Position numbers and translations under genes: made by a program
The notes under the pieces: model-generated
Database searches by the model: none
The model's input: only the letters and a program-made list of their open reading frames with translations
Told to the model about the DNA's origin: nothing
Part shown: one piece after another, positions 11,526 to 24,377 of the stretch
Numbering within the stretch: position 1 is the stretch's first letter
Layout of the letters: every line of letters starts with the position of its first letter
DNA from: Caenorhabditis remanei
Lineage: Eukaryota > Nematoda > Chromadorea > Rhabditida > Rhabditidae
Direction of reading: 5' to 3'
NCBI RefSeq assembly: GCF_010183535.1
Contig: NC_071333.1
Location: 13,266,587 to 13,330,586 of the forward strand
Length of the DNA stretch: 64,000 nucleotides

Positions 11526-14500
11526 ATGAATAAAACGGTCAGGATACTTCTTATTCTGGTCACAGTATTTTTGAAAGTGCAATGCAATAGTGCTCATGAC
11601 GATGAGGCTGCCGATGTTCTGAGTCACGCCAACATCGATGACTTCAACAATTCATCAGATCCAAATCGCAACGCAGGAGGTCAGTTGCTTTTGATTTTCA
11701 CTTTCAATTTTCAGACACCAAAATTTTTAGGTTTCCAAAAAATTCTGGTTAGACAAGAATTCTGGTTTCTCGAGACCATAGAAAGTTATGTTTGCTTGAA
11801 ACAAAATTTCAACCTTCAGTCTCTCGCGTTCAAATAGTTTCCTGGAAGAAAAATCCTGAAATATTAGTTTTTTCACCCTCCACACTTCAAATATAAACTT
11901 TCTTTTATGCAAACTTTATGCGAATTGAATACAAATTCGAATCGAAAATCTTGGTGGGCCCTCCCGTCCTCGCTTGCTTCCTGAACAAGGAAACGATGGG
12001 AGAGAAAGTTTTTTTTGGTGAATTCACGCAAATCAAGAAATCTACATTTACATCCAAATCCGTCCTCTTTTCTTTTTTTGTGATACACAGCTTGTACGAG
12101 TCAGCTGTTGATCCAATGATCCAGGAAGAAACTGACGAGAACCGAAAAAGATTTCGAGACAAATTGCCATGGCAAATTACCTTTGTTTCCATTTTCTTTT
12201 CAAGATTTTTGTAGTTTTTTCAAATTACTCAAAGCAAAAGTGTCAAACCAGGAAACATTTTACTTCTGTGCTTTGTTGTCTGAACCAATTTCACTCCCAT
12301 CAATAAAAAATAGCATTTGAAGAGAACAATGAAAAGTAGTTCCCAATCTGGCACGTATTGAAAACGTGCAGATTTTTTTCCTGTGTCTTGATATTTGCTC
12401 AGTTTGCTATCTGATTTACAAATCCTTCCGAAGTACACAATTGCAATAGCACATTGACACTAAAATAACGAGACCAGATGTCTTTGGAACATCCATTCAC
12501 ATCCGGAATGTCATCATCTGAATAAAAGTTTTATGCGAATCTCTCTCGTCCTCTTTTCATTGAAATGAAAACAGAAAAGATTTGAGAGAAAAGGGATCCC
12601 CCGAGCAGAAAGGGCAATCTATAAAGAGTTGAGAGCAATGAAGCTCGGCTTTCTTTCTCACCATAATTTTGGTGTTTTTATAGACAGCTCTGAAGTTGAG
12701 AGTCCATGCGCAAAAAAAGTATGGCTCGATTGGGAATTCGGAGAAAAGAGCTGCGAAATTTATTAGGAAATGTTTAGTTTCCGTCCTTCAGATAATATAA
12801 TTATTATAAAAGCTCACTTGTGCTTAGCCCTTTTCTTTTTCCCTTCTTTTTTTCCTGGAAAAAAAGAAAGAGACGCATAAACCCACATAGTGTGAGAAGT
12901 CTGAATTTTAATTGAACCATGAGAATCGAGCTCATTAAAAAGTCAAGCAAGTAATGAGGCCGGGAGGGAAAAATTCTTTGAAATTGAAACAAGAAACGAA
13001 ACAAGGCAAATAAAAAATAGTGTGAAAGTTTCAGAGCAAGGCGACACCATGGGAGAGGACGAGGATCGGCTGGTCATAGATCTCTTCAGAGAGTACAACT
13101 TCCTGATTAGACCAGTTAGGAATGTGAGTAGTCCGCCGGTGGTTGTGGACTTTGGAGTTGCGATGATACTTCTGATTAATGTGGATGAAAAGAATCAGAT
13201 TCTCCAAACAAATGTTTGGTTAACAATGAAGTGGAATGACTTTCAGTTGGCTTGGAATCCAGCAGAATACGGTAAGTGGATTCGGAAACAAGCTTCAGTA
13301 CAGTAACCTGGTTGATCTGAAAATCTGAAAATTATTTCTATTTTTCAGGCAACATCTCCAATCTTCACGTACCATCCGACAGAGTGTGGCTGCCTGACAT
13401 CGTTCTCTTCAACAAGTGAGTAATTTCAATTGCCATCTGAAAGTGTTCATATCTGAAAGTTTTCCACATTCTTTTTTGCATCTTTTGAATTCAAACGTGT
13501 CAGGGATCTGCACAGCCTAAACCATGAAAATCCTAAATCCATTTTGTCTGAATGTGTAGTAATGTGCACAAATCAAATCGTCGATGCTCCTTGTTTCCGC
13601 AGTTTTGAGCCGACAAGTGATGATGAGTCAACGTGACCGACGCCTTTTCTTTTTACTTTATTCTTTCTATCAAATTTGTCAGATTTCCTTTTCCCATCCG
13701 ACCTCCCCTCCTTTACATGATTGGGTTTTCAATTTGGGATTCGGATTCTTTTTAGATTTTTACAATTGGGGATCCGTCATTTTTAAACTGATTTATTTTG
13801 TAGTATGGCAAAAGAATTGTTATGTTTTGTGTTAGAATAACAATACTAGACCCTTATCTCTTCTTGCCATCTGGTCAGCTCACACTACTAAACGGAATCT
13901 CAAAAAGATGAGAAGACAAAGTTGCGACGCAATTAAGGGTTGCGAATTGATGCAACAACAACACATATACACGCGACACTCTCTTTGTTAGATGATTCTT
14001 TGAAGATGAGAAAGAAGTTTTGGAGTCTGCAAAAAATAGCAAAAGAAAAAATAAAAGAAATAAGATCCCTCCAAAAAATTATAGCTCATTGTTACTACTC
14101 CTCAACTCATCTCAGTCACTATTTATTATGTTTTCTTAAGGAAAAGTGAGAAGAAAAAGAAAAAGAAGAAGCAAACAGGTTCCCACACATGAAAAATAAC
14201 TTGTTTTGGCAATAGATACTTGCCAGACCCCATTGATGAAAAATGACCTGAAGTCGTTTTTTTGCTTGGGTTTTGAGTAAAGAAAAACGGGCATCACTTT
14301 CCACACTTGCTTTATTCTTTTTGCTTGAGCATACACATGGAAGGGAGTGAAAGTGTGAAATAGGATTATTGCCTAGACGGAAGATAATTAAATAGCCTTC
14401 CTTGATATACCTATTTGACAAGTGCTTGAAATATTGCTCTGCAGTAGTTTTGCGCAAAGGGATCTAATAACAAGAAATGGGAAAACATTATAACAATTTG

Positions 14501-16395
14501 TTTTTCTAAATTATTCTTAACAGAATTAAAAAAAAAAACAAAAATACGCTTGAATGAACTACTAAAGGGCGTAGCTGTATTCGAATAATATAATTGCAAA
14601 ACAATTAATCTATTTTCTGGGAACACCCTGTCCTTTGCATACTAATGACTTTTAATTGCAGTGCCGATGGAAACTATGAAGTCTCATTCAAGTCAAATGT
14701 CTTCGTGGACCACCATGGGGATGTTACATGGGTTCCACCTGCAATGTTCAAGAGCAGTTGTCGTATTGACGTTGAGTGGTGGGTATTTTTAGATTATAAT
14801 AATTCAAAAAAAAAAAAATAATAAACGGAATAATAATGAGAATAATTATAAATCCACCTACTTGTGCAAGCTATTATAAACGTCACTCTTCCAGGTTTCC
14901 ATTTGATGAACAATGCTGTACTTTGGTGTTTGGCTCATGGACTTATAATTCAGAAGAGGTCCGGTTACATTGGTACAATAATATTCAAGCAGTCCAGTTG
15001 CACGATTACTCTTACTCTGGAATCTGGGATGTCATTGGTATGCAATTTTTGGAATCAGAAAAACAAAAAGTTACTTCAGATGTGCCTGGTCAACTAGTTC
15101 ACAAACCTGATTTGAAAGAGAACAAAATGGTTTTCAATGTTGTTATAAGAAGAAAAACCTTATTCTACACAGTGATCCTTATCATTCCAACTGTTCTTAT
15201 GGCGTTCTTATCCGTCATGGCATTCTACCTGCCAGTGGATTCCGGAGAGAAAGTCTCATTAACAATTTCCCTTCTCCTTGCTCTTGTTGTGTTCTTGCTG
15301 CTGGTTTCAAAAGTAGGACTAAATTCTTTTTTAGATGCAAGCACTCTTTAGTACTTTTCTAGATTCTCCCACCTACTTCAAACATTCCACTTATGGGAAA
15401 ATATCTGCTTCTTGCATTTGTACTCAACATTGTCGCAGTTGTGGTAAGAGGGATCAAATATCTAACACGTGATACCATGTTTTTTTAATTTCAGGGAACT
15501 GTGGTTATTGTTAACATCTATTTCCGAAGTGCACTCTCCCATAAAATGCCGACATGGGTTAGAAAAGTGTTTTTGGAGTTTTTACCACATTTACTGGTTA
15601 TGAAAAGGCCAGAACGAATACCTATCTTCAATGGGTACTTTGTTGAAGAGTACTGTGCATCTGAGATTTTCGATGCAAGTGAGTTATTTATTTTCGTTCT
15701 CCCATTCCGAACATTGAACAACAAGAAACATGTTCAGGCTTGGTGATGCCGTCAATGACAGCAACAATGCTTCCATTCTTGCAAGTGACAGCTAACATGA
15801 AAGAAGTTAGTTCCACAAGTTCTGGACAATCATCTGAACACCATGAGAATTGTTCAAAATGGAAAAAGAGACTGTCGATAAGAATGTCAAGAAAGAGAGC
15901 TCCCAGGGTAATAGTCCCAATAAGGAAAATGAATGAAATCCAATCTTTTAGGCACGTCTGGATGATGACAGTGAAGACATTGTAGATGATTCTAATGGGA
16001 ACCATGTGGATTCATTGCAAGAGAAAATCAGCAAAGAGATGAAAACAACAGTAGAAGCAATCGCGTACATTGCGGAGCACATGAAAAGAGAAATGAGCCT
16101 CAAGAAGGTAAGTGGTCTTGTCTTGTCATATGATAGATTCATATTTCTAATTCAGATGCGGGATGACTGGAAATATGTTGCAATGGTGTTGGATCGTCTT
16201 ATCTTGCTGATATTTTTTGGGGTGACATTGGGAGGAACGTTGGGGATCATTTGTTCTGGTAACTCTTTGTCGTACTGTTTCTGAGAAAATAACATCTCAT
16301 TTATTTCAGCACCACACGTATTCGACTTTGTTGATCAAGAAGCCATCATCAACAAATTGAATGCAAAATACCTGCCATCAGATATGTATTCTTAA
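11526..16395 (+). CDS. acr-2: nicotinic acetylcholine receptor subunit, non-alpha
   Basis: Exons: 11526-11679, 13035-13271, 13349-13415, 14662-14778, 14895-15037, 15080-15312, 15363-15443, 15495-15678, 15738-15907, 15952-16107, 16156-16258 and 16310-16395 (576 residues). The protein is a Cys-loop ligand-gated cation channel subunit. It has a signal peptide (MNKTVRILLILVTVFLKVQC), a ligand-binding domain with WLPDIVLFN, and the Cys-loop between CRIDVEW and FDEQCC. M1 is followed by an M2 with [19 protein letters not shown], then M3, a long cytoplasmic loop and M4. Loop C has no adjacent cysteine pair, so it is a non-alpha subunit. In C. elegans ACR-2 acts with alpha subunits in cholinergic motor neurons. 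Introns 1 and 3 (1355 and 1246 nt) are far larger than the others and may hold control elements. The 42-nt intron at 15038-15079 is in frame and stop-free. AATAAA is at about 16573. acr-3 starts 488 bp downstream. Confidence 0.95.
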
Positions 16396-16883
16396 ACTTT
16401 TGTTTTTTTCTTTGATTTCAAAGTGTTTATTTCAGTTTTTCAAACCCATTAGGCAATACTATTTGATTAACTTTTTATTCTTGGGTAGATGTTCCACCTG
16501 TTCTGGTTAATTCTTACTGGTTTCACGTTCAATTTTCATTTCATTTCTTTCAACTCGCTCTTTCTTCCTCTCAATAAATTTTTCCTAGTTTGACCCCTCT
16601 CTCAAGTGCAAATTGAAAAGATCCGATTGGATTGCTGACTCCACTTCAGATTCACTTTGCGTGTGCTAACGACACCTGAAAGACAACGTGTTTTCCATAA
16701 ACGATTCAAGAAGCTCCTCTTCTATATGAAACGGACCCTCCAGTCTGTTTTGTTCCCAGGGTGGTGCTTCAATTTAGTCAGTTAGTGGCAAAAGCAGTAT
16801 CCTAATGAAATGTAAACACCATTGTCGTTGTGGTGCTAGTCTCAACTAACTCATATCTTTTATTCATTTAAAAAAGGAAGAAA
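16396..16883 (+). promoter_or_regulatory. acr-2/acr-3 intercistronic region
   Basis: A stretch of 488 bp separates the acr-2 stop from the acr-3 ATG on the same strand. It holds an AATAAA at about 16573 followed by T-rich DNA. In C. elegans the two genes lie close together in the same order and are thought to be co-transcribed. The layout here fits an operon, though the spacing is at the long end for a trans-spliced operon. Confidence 0.55.
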
Positions 16884-19091
16884 ATGTGGTTCACCCTATT
16901 TATTACGATTCTGTTAATAACAGGTATTACTTTATTTTTTATTTATTTTTTAGGTCAATTTTCATATTTCCAGTCATAAATACATATCCTAACTCTGCTG
17001 AAGAACGTCTCTTGTCATATATATTTGATGGCTACAATTCACTCATTAGACCTGTTTTAAATGCATCTTCGCCACCAATCGAAGTAAATTCAAACATTGA
17101 ACTATTTTCGAAAAGCTAATAATTTGATCTTTTGAAGGTCTTTTTCAGTCTTGCATTTGTCTTACTCATCAATGTAGATGAGAAAAACCAAATCATGCAG
17201 ACGAACGTTTGGCCCACTATGAAATGGAACGATTACCAAATGCAATGGGACCCAAGAGAGTTCGATGGGATTAAAACTATTCGAGTTCCTCCAGACAAAG
17301 TTTGGCTGCCGGATATTGTTCTTTTTAATAAGTTAGACATTTTCCATTATAAACTGACATAATAAGTTTCTATTAATTTCAGCGCTGATGGTAATTATCT
17401 GGTTTCATTCTACTCCAATGTAGTCGTGGAGCACACTGGTGACATGCTATGGGTTCCTCCAGCGGTATATAAAAGCAGCTGTTTGATTGATGTGGAATTT
17501 TTCCCGTTTGATGGTAAGTTTAGATATTTGAAACCAAAAAAGCAACTTGAAAGATAGTTTAAAAGTGGAAAAAAACCGCTTGTTTTATCTATTTTGAAAT
17601 CTTTCAGAGCAAGTGTGCTCACTCACTTTTGGTTCCTGGACTTTTCGAAAGGACGAGTTGCAATTATCGTATCTCTCAGGCAAACGTCATGTGAGTTTTT
17701 GAAATTTTTTTTGCGCGGAAACTTGAGGGAAACTCAATTTCGACGGGAATTTATTGAAGGTGGAACTGAACGACTATTTGCCATCCGGAGTTTGGGATTT
17801 GATGGATGCTCCGGGATTGTTGATTGACGAACGCTCCAAAATTTCTTATCAAATAAAGATAAGGAGGTATAATCACTAATATGTGTTTACACTACAATAA
17901 TTAATTTCAGAAAAGCATTGTTCTACACAGTTATTCTAATTATGCCAACCGTCCTAATGGCTTTCTTGTCCATGATGGTATTCTACTTACCTGCTGAGTC
18001 AAGTGAGAAAATAACTCTGGCTATAAGTATTCTGCTTGCGTTGGTAGTGTTTTTGCTTGTGGTTTCAAAGGTTATTGAAAATGTATTTGATTGAGATGTT
18101 TATTGCTTCTCTTTTCAGATATTGCCACCAACCAGCTCCACTATCCCATTAATGGCTAAATACTTACTCATGACTTTTATAATGAATATGATAACTATTA
18201 TGGTAGGATTTTGGTGCAAAATTTCATTTTGTTTCATATTTTCCCAGGTGAGTGTCATCATCATCAATGTCTACTTCCGAGGTCCTGCAACACATATCAT
18301 GCCGACTTGGGTAAAAACTGTTTTCCTAAAGGTATTAATGCCGTTTTTCTCTAAAAATCGTGTTGTTTCAGTGTCTTCCTGTACTTTTCGTCATGCGAAG
18401 GCCTGAAAGTACAGAGAAAGAGTTGGCAAAAATGAAACGCGAGAAACGTGAGAGGAGAAGCATGAAATCTGCACTCAAGACGTTTTTCAAGAGGAATGAT
18501 GCTAAACTGGTGGGTTGAATAAAACCACACGAGATAATATACGCGTGTACATGTTACAGATAACTGATCAAACAAAACAAGCACTGACTAGAAAAGAGGT
18601 AAGTTTGCGTTCATTTCAGCACAGTTTTTCCATTGTTATCTGTTTCAGGGATCGTGTTCAGAAGAGAAACTATCATCGGACGCTAAAAAAGCAATCGAGG
18701 CTATCGAATACATTACAACGCATCTAACACACGACAACGCCTTCAAACGGGTCAGTTGAGAAAAAAAGATCAGAGAACAAAAAAGATAGAATAATATTTC
18801 ATCTTCTTTTTTCTCTTGGCCTAATCATCTTCTGTTCACCGAACTCTTTCCAGCAACGTGAAGAATGGAAATTTGTGTCTGTGGTGATTGATCGATTACT
18901 TCTCTATCTTTTTTTTGGAGGTGATTGGATTTTGATCTTATCTTCTACCATTAAAACAAACTTTTACAGTTACCACTGGCGGTACAATGGGAATACTTTT
19001 ATCAGCACCCAACGTTTTTGAACATGTGAATCAAACAACAGTTATAGAAAGGCTGAAGCAACAAGCTGCGGAAGAAATGTTGAATTCTTGA
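16884..19091 (+). CDS. acr-3: nicotinic acetylcholine receptor subunit, non-alpha
   Basis: Exons: 16884-16923, 16974-17083, 17138-17331, 17383-17513, 17608-17690, 17760-17866, 17911-18070, 18119-18202, 18248-18331, 18372-18509, 18560-18598, 18649-18750, 18854-18920 and 18970-19091 (486 residues). The signal peptide is [14 protein letters not shown]. Features seen include the WLPDIVLFN motif, a Cys-loop from [10 protein letters not shown] to DEQVC, and loop C without a vicinal cysteine pair. M2 reads [18 protein letters not shown], and the M3-M4 loop is short and basic compared with ACR-2. It is clearly paralogous to acr-2 next door, with shared exon borders at [10 protein letters not shown], at VSK-ILPPT and in M4. 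Acceptors at 17137 and 17759 are AAG rather than CAG. The first has a CAG eight bases downstream that would break the frame. AATAAA lies at about 19116. Confidence 0.94.
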
Positions 19092-19509
19092 ACAAACAAA
19101 TATGTATTGTACCCAAATAAAAAAATATATCTTATCGTTCTGATTTCTTTTCAATTGTGTCCTGATTGTTCATTTGATCAATCGGGACTGTCGGAAACTT
19201 TCATATAGAAAGAAAAAAACTGATCATCAAGAATATGACGTGATTCATTTCGATGTCCGTATCAGTATCAACCTGTTTTACCATTATGTACTTCCTTCGT
19301 TTAGATTTTGTCTATTATTTCGTTATCGCCGTTTTATTCTATTCGAGAGAAGTGAAGAAGATATAAACACGATAATCTATTGCCGAATAACCCTATTATT
19401 GTTGTTCCGTGTTGATATCACATTTCAAAAACAATAATTAGAAAGTTCCTTCTACCAAATCTTTGTTTTCTTACTTTTATTTTTTTCATACCTTATTCTC
19501 TTGTTACAG
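19092..19509. other. acr-3 to nas-11 intergenic region
   Basis: This is 418 bp with the acr-3 polyadenylation signal at its left end and a T-rich stretch ending in TTACAG immediately before the nas-11 ATG, a probable trans-splice acceptor. Nothing else was recognised. Confidence 0.5.
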
Positions 19510-21695
19510 ATGACACCTGCACTGGTGTTTCTCATTGCATTAACTGGTGTGGCGGAGGGGCAAGGATGGCGACCATGGGACCGATTTAATCATCCCAGTA
19601 GTTTTGGAAACTGGGGTGGTGGTGGATGGGATAACCGTCAAAGAAACCCTTCTCCAGATCCAAGAGACATCCCACCACCAGTACCACCTCCAGGTTTCCG
19701 TGGAAATCATCAGTTCGGTGGAAACATTATAAAAATCACCGAGATTATTGACTTGGGGAAAAACAAAGGAGATATTTTGTCGGACTTCAAGGTTTGAATA
19801 TTCATCAACAAAAAGTGAAAAGTTATTTTTAGGATTTCCACAACAAGCATAAGAAGTTAGGACGTAAAGAGTGGAAAGGAAAAGTCCGACAATTCTGCCA
19901 TAGATTCCCAGGTCATCCAAATTGCAGGTATATATAATCCTGTTCTTATGTCAATATATTCTATTTTTCAGACGTGGAAAGATTCCAGATCAAAAAGAAT
20001 TGGAAGAGATGGTCGGGCAATTCAAGAAAGGAGGAATCGGAAGATTTTTGAAGCGGGTTCCGAAGTGAATTTTTTTCTGATTTCTTTATTCATTCAATTG
20101 TATTTGTTTTTCAGAATTCACATTGAAGACCCACTTGCACGTGTTGATCCAAAACTCAAGGAATATCTCGAGAATGCCGGTCGTGGTTTTGGTCATCTCA
20201 ACTCAGAAAATGTTAACAAACTCAGGGTACAAAGTTTTTTCATAATTTATTCATTGTCACATTTATGTTTGTTCAGGACATTTGCAAAAGAAGGAAGTGC
20301 AGGGAACAACCCGAATTGGCGAAGAAAACTAGAGAGCTTTTCACTCAGAAAGTAGGTAGCGCGAACAAAACAAATAATTTGAATTATATTTTCAGCTCTC
20401 TGACTTTGAAACAAGGATAGCTGGAAAAGATAAAACCGATTCGGTTCAGCTCCGTTTCGACAGAACTCTTCAAATCAAAGAAGCTCTTCTTGAAAAAGGA
20501 AACTTGACTGCTGATATTGCTCCAGTAGATAATGGCGTTTATGATCTGGATACAATGCTTACTGAGGAACAAGCAAATATTCTTTTGAATGAGCTGAATA
20601 AAGCTGGAGTAGGAGATGATGAAATTCCACTACCTGAAGCTGACGATGATGACGATAGTGATGATGAAACCAATTCGACAGATGTGACGACTGCTGAACC
20701 AGGGACACGTGCTAGAAAGTGAGTGATTTGATAAGAACTACATCTAAACAGAACATTCAGATCTGCCCTATACTTCGAAGGTAATTTAATCAAGAAATGG
20801 GATCCAAGCTCCCCTATCAGATATGTTTTGGATAGTTCTCTAGGTTTGTCGTTCACTTTCAGTTGCCTGTACTCCCAAGATATTTCAGAGGATCTGGATA
20901 AGAATGATGTTCGTGCAGCAATTTATGAAATAGAAAAAAACACGTGCATTAGATTCAAAGAGCTCAGTTCTCCACCCACCGGATCTCATATCGTCTATTA
21001 TAAGGTTGACAGTCCAACTTTGTGAGTATCCACCATGTACTTTACATCAAATTCAATGTTTTCAGTTGCGGTCTTTCATATGTTGGTCGCGCTGATCCTG
21101 CAAACCCAGTTTATTTAAGTTTTGGTTGTGAAAATGTAAGATCCACATAGTGTAATTCAATTTATGACTATTATTTCAGAACAAAGGTGTAGCAATTCAC
21201 GAGACAATGCATGCTTTGGGAGTTGCTCACCAACATCTTCGAAATGATCGAGATCAGTTCATCACTATCAACTGGAGCAATATTGATCCACAACAATACG
21301 ATGCATTTGTTGTTGTTGACTCAAAACTTTATACATCGTATGTCACAATACTCTTAAGAATGGATATATCAAATTCATTTTTCAGATATGGAGTAAAATA
21401 CGCGTACGACAGTATTATGCACTACAACGGGTACACTGCTGCTCAAAACATTGCAATTCCTACTATGAATCCAAAAACCAACTCAGCCGCTAATCTCAGA
21501 CTTCTCGGACAACGACAAAAAATGGGAACTACTGACATTGAACTTCTCAAAAAAATGTACTGTCAGCCAGGGTGTGAAGACAAAAATGTTTATTGTGGAG
21601 CTTGGGCGCTGAAAGATTTGTGCAAGGCCACTGGACATGATCAGTACATGGCTGCTAATTGTAAGAAAAGTTGTAATCTCTGTTCTGTCGGATAA
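19510..21695 (+). CDS. nas-11: astacin-family zinc metalloprotease with ShKT domain
   Basis: Exons: 19510-19791, 19833-19927, 19972-20064, 20115-20226, 20277-20351, 20396-20718, 20761-20843, 20889-21021, 21066-21135, 21180-21337 and 21386-21695 (577 residues). The order is signal peptide (MTPALVFLIALTGVAEG), a Gly/Trp/Pro-rich stretch, a long proregion of more than 300 residues with an acidic Asp-rich patch, and then a furin-like RARK site. The catalytic domain begins at SALYFEGNLIKKW. The zinc site reads HETMHALGVAHQHLRNDRD and the Met-turn YDSIMHY supplies the fifth-ligand Tyr. A ShKT six-cysteine domain closes the protein. It is predicted to be a secreted protease of the cuticle or matrix. 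The residue after the third zinc His is Gln where astacins normally have Glu. The ATG directly follows TTACAG. AATAAA is at about 21717. The symbol is from synteny with C. elegans K11G12.1. Confidence 0.93.
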
Positions 21696-22203
21696 ATACT
21701 ACTTGAATATTTCCCTAATAAATTTTCATTCTACTACTACTATCACATACAGCTATTGAATGAAAACTGCGGCAGCTACGTATTGAAAATTGTATTTTTT
21801 TGAATGTGATCACAGCAATTCATATTTCTGCGATTATTACCAATAACAAACATGTGTTATGTAAGGACCCTTTTCAAATATTTTTGATGACCATCTAGTT
21901 TTAACAGGAGCTCGACGTACAAACCGCTCTGGATATAGTGAAGTAGGCTGTCCGCCCAGCAGTTGTTGTTGGAAAGCAGAAACACTATAATCCTTGATGT
22001 ACATACTGTATTTAATTGTTGTAAATAAGTTGTCCCAGTCATAAGTTTTCAGGAATGTTATTGTTTAGTTTGAATATTCTCTATGTTCTGTTGTTTTTTG
22101 ATTGTTGTGTTTAAAATTTGAATTGGCCAAGATAAAATTGACTAAAATTTGTAACTCAAGAGTGTAGTTTATTCTTAATAATATGTCATTATCATCTTCG
22201 TAG
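21696..22203. other. convergent intergenic region between nas-11 and smf-2
   Basis: This is 508 bp between two converging 3' ends. AATAAA of nas-11 lies at about 21717 (plus). A minus-strand AATAAA (TTTATT at about 22168) serves smf-2. No gene or repeat was seen. Confidence 0.5.
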
Positions 22204-24377
22204 TTAAGCATAGCCTTCGTTCACTCTCGGAACTTTGTTCTTGATCCACGGTGCATCAATTTTCAATTTTCGTCGAAAGTCGAATCCGGGAATTCTCTGT
22301 AAATATAATTTTCAAACTCTTACTGGTTAACAACTGGCACTCACCACAGTAGCGTCAATCATTTCGCATGCCACCAGACAATAAATAGTCTGAAGTGTAA
22401 TTTTAATATGGTTGTGAGAAAAAAAATCAACCAACCAGATAAGTTATGAATCCAAGATACAATATGGTAACAGGTGTCATGATAACAAATATGTACCACT
22501 TGCTACCCAAATACTGTTCAACAGTCTGAGTGATGAAATAAATGTTGACAGCAATTATGACAACTCCACAGATTATTGAAAGTATTTGAGTTGGTCTGCA
22601 AAACTGAAAATTCAATTTCTTAAATTTTGCAGATTACTCACTTTGAATTCCGAAACTTCCGCATTACTCTTTCACTGGAAGTGAAAGTTATCATTGGTAT
22701 CAATGCGAAAGGAAGTTGAACCATTTGAACGCAGTTCAAAAAATCATTCATTCCTGTAACATTTTTTGATTAGAATTAGATATGGTAAAGAACCTGTGAG
22801 GTTTTTGATTCCGTGTGCTTGAACACATAAAATTAAAGTCGGAGTGATGGCAACAGCTCGCGTTATCAAAACTCGTTTCCATTTTGGCCATGAGATTCTG
22901 ACAAATCCTTCCATCACAAACTGTCCAGTGTAAGTTCCTGTCATTGTTGAAGATTGTCCAGCGGCAAATATTCCAATAGCCCAGATGAACATGGCAAAGA
23001 AACCAAATTGACATCCGAGATAGATTCCACCCTTAATAACTTAACCTAGGTGTTATTCTATTGAGTTATCATCTTACTTGATACAGATCTACAGTAACCA
23101 GTTCTGTATTATTTGGGAAAACGTCAGAATCCGGGATATCATTATGCGCCAGACACATCGAACTCTGACATTTTGTTATTCATGTTGCATTTCCAAGATA
23201 ATAAACTTACAACATCTTGATTTGTTTTCTGATAAAGTCCACGTGCAAAAACAGAAAGAACAAATAGATTTATGAAAAAACTGACGCACAATGCAAACGC
23301 TGATTCGATTGAAAAATATTTGTTTGCTTCGGCAATCCGTTTTTCGTTTGTACGGTCTATTTTTCTTGACTAAAAATATCGAAATATTGAAGTGACTCTT
23401 CTGATCAAACCCACTTTCACTAATGCAGAATGCAAATAAAAGTTATGAGGCATTATCACTGCTCCAAAGATGGAAATTGCTGTTGTTATCTCTTCTTTCC
23501 CACAACCGCTACACCAAGGAATGACCGTTCCTTTTGCAACTTCCCCGATATCAGGTTTCATCACAATAAACTAAAACAAAAACTTTTTAGAACAGTTATG
23601 GTTTCGGTTACCGACCTCATATCCAAAAGTGGCCATCATTGTAGATATCAAAACTACAAAAACTAGCTCCAGTTTCCGGACACCATACCTATCAATCAAC
23701 AAAAAAGTGAACGTATCCAGAATAGTTATCAGAACTCCAACAAGCAATGGTATCCTGAATAAGGAAAACGCGCGTTTTTCCTCACCAAGACTTTCAATTT
23801 CTTACCGTCCTTTGGATAACAAATATATAGCAATGGCGGTTCCGATAACCTCTTGCACATCGCTACATACAATTGCAACTTCAATCATCAGCCAGAGACA
23901 TAGTCGGGGGATGACAGGATAGTAGTCATAAGCAATCTTAAAATGGAAATTTATATCCAAAAAAACACTTAAAAACTGACCTCCGCCATATGCTTGTTGC
24001 TCACTACGCCGAGTCTAGCAGACATTCTTTGCAGTAACATTCCGATGAAATGAGAAACAAGAAGAACCCAAAGGAGACGATATTCCGCTTGTGCACCAGC
24101 TTGCAAGTCACTTTCAATGTTTCCTGGGTCCAGATATGCAATGCTCATCAAGAATCCAGGACCAGTAAAGGCCCATAGTTTACGCCAAGAGAAAATGGTG
24201 TCCTACGTTATTCTTGCATGAAAAGTTGAGTTAAAATGATCTTACCTCATCTCCATCAGGGATACTCACAGCAATGGAGTCGTCAAATGTTTTCTCTTGC
24301 AGTGATGGCTCATTATTCTCAGAACTGTCCCTTTGACTCCCATCACCGTCTGTAGTTGAGCTTAGGGTGCTTACCAT
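22204..24377 (-). CDS. smf-2: NRAMP/DMT1-like proton-coupled divalent metal transporter
   Basis: Minus-strand exons: 24377-24246, 24202-23981, 23936-23806, 23754-23616, 23570-23415, 23369-23211, 23164-23078, 23031-22794, 22753-22642, 22595-22436, 22389-22345 and 22296-22204 (557 residues). It moves Mn2+/Fe2+ across membranes with protons. Helix 1 carries the metal-binding DPGN (in [12 protein letters not shown]), helix 6 carries AVIMPHN, and the family transport signature [19 protein letters not shown] lies in the loop after helix 8. The N-glycosylated loop NNTELV lies before it. Exon borders match the neighbouring smf-1 almost one for one, showing tandem duplication, except for one extra intron near the 3' end. 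The ATG follows TTTTTCAGC, a probable trans-splice site. Two acceptors (23032, 23937) are AAG. The assignment of smf-2 versus smf-1 rests on recalled gene order, not on sequence differences. Confidence 0.9.
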
